Assembly (NCBI GenBank): GCA_013350335.1
Contig: CM023532.1
Coordinates: 36,023,708-36,087,707, forward strand
Direction of reading: 5' to 3'
Source of the DNA: Chimonanthus salicifolius
Lineage: Eukaryota > Streptophyta > Magnoliopsida > Laurales > Calycanthaceae
Length of the DNA stretch: 64,000 bases
The translations under genes and the position numbers were made by a program. Positions 56,790 to 64,000 of this stretch are shown in pieces (position 1 is the first letter of the stretch; each line of letters begins with the position of its first letter). The notes below the pieces were generated by a model. That model was not told the origin of the DNA. It saw only the letters and a list, made by a program, of their open reading frames with translations, and made no database searches.

Positions 56790-59700
56790 ATAATAAATTA
56801 ATGTTGAGATGATAGAGATAATACTTCTTAGATGGTTGTCTTATCCATGTATATGCATAAATACCTAGTTGTTTAATGAATCACAGGTAATTTAAAATTC
56901 TCCATTGAGTATACTAGCTATTTATTGGCTCACAGTATTCACAAATGACTGAAATAGCCAAAATGTATACTCTACAATTTGCCATATCATACAAAGTTCA
57001 AGTTATCAGGTCGATACGTATTGTGGAGTTTTCACTAGGTGTGAATCGGTGAAACGGGCCATATTATTGGCTAGTATCCATTGATGTTGGGTTTCTTCTA
57101 AATCAGTTTCGACCAATTTTCAAGTTATTTTCACCAATACTCTCAAATTGAAAAATATTTAAAAGCATTTTTTTCAATTATAGATTTTTTTTGGTTATTT
57201 TCATCAATTTTGAGTTATTTTCATTATTTTTTCAATTTTGGCTCTAAAATAGTCTCAAATTTGAGTGCTTTCTGAAAAAAAATAATGAAATAATCAATAG
57301 TAGTTGTGAAATTCAATAGAGATGTGTTAATGTCGTTCACATAGGTTTTAGAGTGTACATGTGATTTTCCAAGATTTTCTGATAATTTGATAAAAGACAG
57401 CATTTCTAAGATACTTCCCATTTTTTAGTTTTAAAAAAAAAATTGAATGAACTTATATACAAATGTTTCTACAAGTTAAATGAAAATCCCTTAATGTGAT
57501 TGGTAAAGTTTTTAGGGTTATTTGTCTAATTTTTTTATTATTCTTACATTTTCATCAAACTCAAAATTTTTATAATAATAAATTATGAATTGTAATAAAA
57601 GATAATTGTTGCTAAGGATACTTGAAAACATAAAATTCATATTATGTAAAAAATAAATAAAAGAGATCTTTCAAAAAAAAGGAAAAACAGGTAAACTTTA
57701 GTAAATACAACTTTAATAACCACTAATTAATGAAATAGATAGATATAACTTAACAATCAATAAATAAATTATTTAAATATATCTTAACATCTAAATATAT
57801 ATTAACACGGTATAGGCAGGTAGGGAGGATTATACATGTCTTAAGGATTAATAAAATGCACTAAAAGGCATTGACATCGTAGTCATAAAAAATATCTCAA
57901 TCTTCTATACATCTTAATTATGAAGAAAACACTTAGGATCCGCTTGGATGGAGGGTAAATTTTACCGGGTTACTCGTGACCAAGAGTTACCTTGGGTATT
58001 ATGAATATCCATTTTTAAAAAATATTTTCAAAAGTGAGAGAAGAGGGATAAAAAGTTGATTTTTAACTCATACCCCTTAGTTATCAAACAAGATTAATAG
58101 GGTTTACCTCATCCAATAGCCTTAGATAGATCAAAGCGATCTATACAATTAAATGTAACGCATTCATTACTAAATAATTGAAAATTTGAATCTTAAAAGT
58201 ATATAGTTAGATGACCAGATAGACTTCAAAATTTACAAATCGATTGTCTTAAGTGATTATTTTAGCTGAGTGCTGGAGTTTCTCAAAGAGAGATGTTCTC
58301 AAACAGTTGTAGCAGGGGTTAAAAGTATTGTAACGACCAGTATCTAAAATATATTTCGTATCGATGACATGTAAAGATATTAAAAATCGATACATATCGA
58401 CTAATATAATATGTATCATATCGATCGATATTAATTTTCCTGCACTGTAGAAATAAATAAATAAATCATACTTTGTCCTTTTAGGCTTAGCTATAGCTGG
58501 TCACGAGCTTAACATTGGCTTAAGCTTGAATTGAGGCCACTTTAATAAACAAGTTTTCAAAAAAGAAAAACATGATTGGTGGACTAAACACAGGCTTTAA
58601 GCTAGGGTAAAAGCCCATCAAGTATGTGGCTGTTAGGCCCATTATGCTAGCCCCAGGTGCTTTCTACTATCTAGTTTGCATAGATCATGGGACGAAAAAT
58701 CGGCCCTGCTGAGATTTTGGCCGATTTTTTATATCGGTGGAGATTTTTTCTCTCCCCTCATTTTTTTTTAAATCTGGATGGTTTTTTTTCGAAAAAATTC
58801 ATTTAAAAAAAAAAGGCTGTTTTTTTTTAAAAAAAATGAATATCGACCGGACCTGCAACAGATATTTTTTTTTTAATCTTTGGCCGATATGCACAATTTC
58901 AGTCGAGATTGGTGATTGGCAAATACTACATTACTCCATGGAAGGCATTATATGATGATAGACCTCTTAGCTTTTTAATTTGGATGGAAAGCATAATTAC
59001 TTTGGTGAAAGATTTTGTCAATAGGAACAATATTTTGATACATCATTTTTTTCATTACCATCATTGTATTGTCACTATCACTAAAGACTTCATCCCATCT
59101 CAGATCGTTAGTCACCTAAATGATGGTTGCAAACTTTAATATAGGAAGCCAAACGGGCTTCAGCCATGGTTGGACATGGATAAATAATGGGCTTTGGGCT
59201 TTATGAACAGGAAAACTAGGCCGAAACTGAGGAAAATCGTGCCCAAACCCAACCCATGAACACCTGTGGGCCTTCTTCTGTCCACATGGATTTCTTATTT
59301 TCTTCTTTGAGGGCCTTAGAATGCTCAAATAATTTCACTCCATTCACTCGAGTCCATTTCACTCTAGGGTTTTGAAACTTGGAGCCTTAGCCCTTCTTGG
59401 ATTGGGCCAGATCTAAGACAAAATGAAGTGCCTCTTTCAGTCATCTCAATCATGGGTACAAAAATCGCCTTTATCGAGATATCGGAGGCGAGATCTCGGT
59501 GAGAACTCGGTCATATCAGCCGATATATAGCCAGTACAGCCAATACGCACAGTATTAGTTGAGACTTGTAACCATGATCTCAATTGTCAGGTTTGACTTG
59601 TTACCATGATCTCAATTGTCAGGTTTCATTCTGGTTGAGGCCAAATCGGGTCCAAAAAACTACCGAAATAGAAAAATAGAAAATTTGTGAAAATTCAAAA

Positions 59701-60120
59701 AGTTTGCTCGATTCAAAGTTATGTCAAGTCCAGTCAACCGTGCTGACTCACCCAAACCATTTCCAGTTTTTAAAAAATGTGGTGGGGGCATTTGGGCTCA
59801 ATGGCACACTAACTGTTATTCTACCAATCTATTAAATAAAATTTCTTAGGCAATTACTTTGAAAGTAATAATGTTTCTTTCTCATCAAAATGCTAAAAAC
59901 CTGCTCTCTATTAATAATAATATTGTTATAGAAAACATGGAGTAAATTGTGTTGGGTGATTTTAGTACCACGAGAGAAGCATTGGAAAACCTTAGAGAGT
60001 TAGAGGTAATCAGTTCAATGGCTATGGTCCTTACCAGGGCATGGTAATCAGGTCAAAGTTTGAGGGCCTATGGCCCAAAACTATGTTTTCCAGGCTCAGT
60101 GGAGGCTTGGTTTTGTCTGT
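56790..60120. other. Gene-free spacer with dispersed repeats
   Basis: AT-rich DNA. Blocks with CGGCCGATTTTTTATATCGG and GAGATTTTTTCTCTCCCCTC at about 58690-58900, and CGATATATAGCC words at 59480-59560, belong to a dispersed repeat also seen at 34080-34745 and 60990-61290. A 32-bp tandem duplication (CCATGATCTCAATTGTCAGG core) lies at about 59570-59626. No gene is supported. Confidence 0.5.
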
Positions 60121-60132
60121 AATCTATATCTA

Positions 60133-60309
60133 TTTTTTTTTTTTTTTTTTGAATTTACATGTAGAAAATCGCGGGATACCCAATGTAAAACCCTCACGGG
60201 TGAGCTCATTACCCCTAGAGCACATCAAGGTTAGGCCATGGAAGTTCGAACCCGCAACCTCCCACTTCCTGAGGCGGGAGGCAACCAGTTGAACTACACT
60301 AATGTGGGT
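60133..60309 (-). mobile_element. tRNA-derived SINE, minus strand
   Basis: T run (poly-A tail) at 60133-60150, then GAATTTACATGTAGAAAATC, the family tail. The B box reads GGGTTCGAACTTCC on the minus strand at about 60244-60257, and the head GTGTAGTTCAACTGGTTGCC lies at the right end. Flanks AATCTATAT (60121-60129) and AATCTACAT (60311-60319) match at 8 of 9, consistent with a target duplication. Confidence 0.82.
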
Positions 60310-61300
60310 CAATCTACATATAATTTTCCCATGGCTTGACGCTAGTTTTTCAACTTAGACTTGTAAAAATTTGGTAAATCTCGCGACTCATTTGACTAAA
60401 AATTCTATTGAGTCAAGTAAAATCAAAATGATTTGCTTGAATTTTTTAGAATTTTTAAACTATGGTTTAAAGTCTCTACAATCTAGGCAACCATTTTAAA
60501 ATTTACAATTAGGTGATAAAAGGGAGTATTTTTACATTTAGTTGTAAAATTGGAGACTAACATTTAGAGTTAGAATGGGTAGATCAGAGATGAAACTTGG
60601 TTCCTAAAATCATCAATAAGTTCTCTGTTTAATCTACCATCAATTTTTGAGAATCCATGAAAAAAGAAAGTACAGCAGAGGAGAAAAGATTTGTCACTGC
60701 TTAGCCAAGGTATTTTGTAATATATTAAAAAGTATTTTTTATCTTATAAATCATATCATTTAAATTATATTTATTAGATCAATTTAATTATAAAAGTTAA
60801 ATGACTCAGTCTAGATGTAAATTTCAAAGCCTTTTTAGTTAAAAGTTTTATTTTCAAACTCAATTATCCATTTTCTTGTCTTATATTGGATGAATAAAAT
60901 ACTTTTTTTCTTTAAATAATAAAAAAGTTCTACAATCCAAAGAGAAAAAAATGTTGGCATCTGGGTTAAGGCCTTCAGGCGTAGAAAACTTGGCCGCACT
61001 GAGATTTCGGCCGAATTTTTGTATCGGTTGAGATTTTTTCTCTCTCCTCAATTTTTTTTTTTTAATCTCGATAGCTTTTTCTTAAAAAAAAATGCTGATT
61101 TTTTTTTTAAATTACAAAATATAAATATTGGCCAATATTCGTCCGTATCGAACGAATATCAACCGAGATATCTATCGGGCCCACAATTAATATATTTTTT
61201 TTAATAAATAAATGGCTGTATCAGCCAATTTTTTTTAAAAGTGATTGATACTTACTCTATCGATCGAGATATCTTAACGTCCAGAACCCGATGGCATCGG
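60310..61300. other. AT-rich spacer with a dispersed repeat copy
   Basis: Ends with a block (about 60985-61290) containing TTTCGGCCGAATTTTTGTAT and GAGATTTTTTCTCTCTCCTC, a close relative of the block at 58690-58900. No gene is seen. Confidence 0.5.
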
Positions 61301-61372
61301 CCGGATTTTATACGTTGGCCTGTTACATCAGTAACACCGGATTTTATATGTTGGCCTGTTACATCAGTAACA
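61301..61372. repeat. 36-bp tandem duplication
   Basis: Two head-to-tail 36-bp copies (61301-61336 and 61337-61372) begin CCGGATTTTATAYGTTGGCC and differ at one position. TGTTACATCAGTAACA inside each unit is itself palindromic, and the following GGCCAACA inverts part of the unit. Confidence 0.85.
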
Positions 61373-61529
61373 GGCCAACATGAGTATAGTCAGGCTGGGC
61401 CCATGAGAGGATAAGACTCTCGATGTGAAACACGTGTGGAAGACTGAAACGCGCTGCAGCAGGTAGGTTGGCCGGTGACGGAAAAGGTGGAGAGCAGCGG
61501 GAAATGGAGATACCACGGCGGAAACATAG

Positions 61530-61700
61530 AGGAATCGAATGGTGGGCGGATGGCCCACATAAAGGGGCGGCCGCAGGCGTCCAGCCCACAAGCCAGCTCC
61601 ACCATCAGTCGCCGCCCGATGCAATTCTGCGACCCAGACAAGAAGTATGCGGAGATCAGGGGTTTCGGGGACACAAATCCGGCTTGAGTATAAAGCAACT
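61530..61700 (-). pseudogene. UDP-glycosyltransferase fragment
   Basis: The minus strand encodes FLSGSQNCIGRRLMVELACGLDACGRPFMWAIRPPFD, which matches the plant family-1 glycosyltransferase segment that follows the acceptor domain (xxFGSQ..I...QMMELAxGLExSGxPFIWxxRPP). The block runs about 61653-61533; sequence on both sides loses resemblance and the catalytic and PSPG regions are missing. It is a GC-richer island in AT-rich DNA, so it may be captured or a truncated gene copy. Confidence 0.7.
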
Positions 61701-61729
61701 CAAGCCAGGATTTAGGCCCCCTGTTAGAG

Positions 61730-62150
61730 GATGGCCTAAATTTTCCTTGTTAACGTATTACCGCATAATACATTAATTTATCTACAATTTTCAAAACTTT
61801 CTGGCATGTGGGTGCTTTCTCACTTGCACAAACACCGTTGCAAAATGGGATGGGCGAGTCCTCATTTGACACACTTATTTAAAAAAAAAAAAGTGAAATA
61901 AGGAGAGTGGTTTGGGAAACTGGAAATTGAACTTTCTTCCCAAACAAAAGAGAGGAAAAAGCAGAGCATGTGGCTTCATTTTTATTACTCTAATAATTTC
62001 TAACTATTTTTTTTTAAACGGGAAATTTTTCTAAACACTCTCGGTCCTCTTTAAGAGAAAACCAAAAACCATGCACACTTCTTTCTCTCTCACCGCTCTC
62101 CCTCTCGCCACTTCTCTCTCAACGCTCTCTCTCTCACGGAGAAAATGGAT
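61730..62150. other. Spacer, nothing coding
   Basis: AT-rich with CTCTCTC-type runs around 62082-62138. No gene or delimited repeat is seen. Confidence 0.45.
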
Positions 62151-62636
62151 TTACATCAACTTTGATTACAGCTAAAGAGATTGCAACTAAAATAAATATA
62201 GAATCTGTATTTAGTGAAAGACGTAAAATTCATAGAAAAAATAGTTTGATGAAAATGTCGATGATGAATCAACACAATCACTTCAATAATCTTTTAGAAT
62301 TAGTTATTTTTTATATATAGTTGATCAAGTGATTTCTTCAATTTAAAGTAGGTTTGAACAATTTAAAAAATATGAAGATATTTTTTATTTTTTATTTGAT
62401 TTTAACAAATTAAAATCATTAAATGAAGATAGGTTGAAAAAATATTGTCTTGATATTGAATCTCGTTTGGAACATAATAAGGTTTCTAATACCGAATATT
62501 ATTGACAATACCTGTAACAGTTGTTTCTATAGAAAAAAATTTTTCAAAATTAAAATTGATAAAATCTTACCTACGATCAACGTCAAAAGAAAGATTAAGT
62601 GAATTAGCTCTATTATCAATTAAATACGATATTTAA
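62150..62636 (+). pseudogene. hAT transposase remnant (C-terminal dimerisation domain)
   Basis: In the frame ending at the TAA at 62634-62636, about 62508-62633 reads IPVTVVSIEKNFSKLKLIKSYLRSTSKERLSELALLSIKYDI, which has the features of the hAT transposase C-terminal dimerisation region (SxERxFSxLKxIKxxLRSxxxxERLxxLALLSI). Upstream, pieces such as TAKEIATKINIESVFSERRKIHRK suggest more of the same protein, but stops and frameshifts interrupt it. It could be the source family of the small hAT elements in this window, though nothing links them directly. Confidence 0.8.
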
Positions 62637-63465
62637 CAAAACTTGAATACAAAAATTTAATTAGTATTTTACATCTCAAAAAGCAAAAAAAATAAATTTT
62701 GAATAAATTCTTTTTTTATATATAATTAAAATTTTAATTAAATATTACTTATAATAATAATTAAATATCAAGAAGCCCCTATTTAAATTTTTCAACTTAG
62801 ACCTTAACTTGTGTCAAGACGGTCCTGCAGGGACAGAGCTGGTTACAGCCTTACAGGAACGACTGGATCTGTGTTGGTTATCAGGATGTGGAGGTTGGAA
62901 AAGGTGACAGGGACGATGAACAGGGCTGTGTGAGCTGGGTCTGAGGGAAGTGGAGGGGAAGGAAAGGCCACAGTGCGAATGGGAACAGGGAGAGATGGAG
63001 GGAGGGGAAAAGCGGACTGGATATTTTCAATTCTATTTGACTTTTTTTAGATAACACGAGTATAATCTCACACGTACAAGGAACTACTAACAAAATATTA
63101 ATTAAAATTAAAAAAGAGTCGAATCTAAAAATTTTAGGCCAGATCTCTAGATTTCTTATTCATTTTTTTAATCTAAACTGTTGTAGAAAAACTAGTTACC
63201 ATATATGACATTCTCCTAATTTTATTATTGATTGGTAATTACCAATTAATATTTTATACAATTTACTTTGTTGTAAATTCTTCTCATTTCATTTATTGTA
63301 TTTTATATATAAATACAAAGTTCTCTCCTGTTCTTCCATAGAATTTGAGGAAGACACCAAATTCATCTGTTATTTGAAGAAGAAACCATCTTTAAACATT
63401 TTAAGTTTATAAATAAATGCTATTATTATTATTTTAAGAGGTTCCGAACATCTTAATCATTTAAA
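62637..63465. other. AT-rich spacer, nothing coding
   Basis: AT-rich DNA with a GC-richer patch at about 62810-63020. The minus-strand open frame 62881-63093 is a Ser/Pro/Leu-rich low-complexity frame without family resemblance. Confidence 0.45.
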
Positions 63466-63470
63466 AAAAT

Positions 63471-63588
63471 ATTTTAATCATTAAAAGAAATAACCTTCTA
63501 GAAAGATTCTAATCTTACTTGAAGACTCTATTTTAATCATTAAAAGAAATAACCTTCTAGAAAGATTCTAATCTTACTTGAAGACCTA
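63471..63588. repeat. 59-bp tandem duplication
   Basis: Two head-to-tail copies of 59 bp begin ATTTTAATCATTAAAAGAAA at 63471 and 63530 and are identical over about 55 bases, which suggests a recent event. The interior has TTCTAGAA (palindromic). No coding content. Confidence 0.88.
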
Positions 63589-64000
63589 CTGTAGAGGGTA
63601 GACCCTTTTGGCCCATTTATTGGACCAGTACTAAAGAAGACTTTGTAGAGACTATGTTTATCATATCCTCGCCACTTGGGTGCGCAAACCAACAAAGTTG
63701 GTAAAGGACAATTATCTTTAGAAAAGAATTTGTGTCGAAGCAAATCTATATATAGTCAGAGAAATGATTTTCTTAAAGAGACTCCTTATTTCTTTTTCTA
63801 TTTTAAATTTTAAATTAACTATATATTTTGAAAATTTCCTAATATTTAATTTTAAAATCTACCACTGCAAATAAAAAGAGAACTCAGAATCTCCATCCAA
63901 ACCATGATACCCTTCTACAAGGAAAACAAACTGTTCATCAATTGTATTCAATTTTTGATAATTTGATGAAAAGATCACTTTTCGTAAAATATGTTCTAAG
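63589..64000. other. Window end, nothing recognised
   Basis: AT-rich sequence to the end of the window. An open frame on the minus strand (63540-63743) shows no family resemblance. Confidence 0.4.

Overview
The window is nuclear DNA from a flowering plant. Five multi-exon protein genes with plant-type GT/AG introns sit in AT-rich, transposon-filled spacer, and all recognisable families are plant ones: secondary-wall cellulose synthase, a MIK2-type LRR receptor kinase, a JASON-like protein, a two-RRM glycine-rich RNP, and a short acidic CaaX-ending protein. I cannot name the species or order from the sequence.

Layout. 1-1044: degraded TRIM retroelement and the promoter side of a cellulose synthase gene. 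1045-7878 (+): CESA4-like gene in 12 exons, with a 283-bp TRIM in intron 3 and a one-base frameshift near the 3' end. 9006-13300 (-): LRR receptor kinase in two exons, convergent with CESA. 13.3-32.9 kb: gene-free and transposon-rich, holding four hAT-type TIR elements, a solo TRIM LTR, a broken Ty1-copia integrase region, a TRIM nested inside a TRIM, two related long-inverted-repeat elements full of short palindromes (25776-26622 and 26861-28279), and a diverged duplication near 30.4/31.4 kb. 33409-39331 (+): a 97-residue protein gene split by a 5.6-kb intron that holds a plastid ndhB fragment. 42.2-42.6 kb: two adjacent SINEs. 42999-44438 (+): JASON-like gene whose ancestral last exons look decayed. 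44.9-50.5 kb: a SINE, a TRIM and tandem repeats. 50577-56104 (-): two-RRM glycine-rich RNA-binding protein with a 4.1-kb intron. 56.1-64 kb: SINEs, a UDP-glycosyltransferase fragment, a hAT transposase remnant and short tandem duplications.

The genes are unrelated neighbours, not a pathway or cluster. The most unusual material is structural: (i) the two neighbouring elements share their outer ends but carry different internal palindrome arrays, and the second is one 1.4-kb palindrome built from three smaller hairpins; (ii) TRIM elements from several families have target-site duplications and primer-binding sites that can still be read; (iii) the CESA and JASON-like genes both carry C-terminal lesions. 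All joins were made by eye from reading frame, splice consensus and family memory. No alignment, search or folding program was run.
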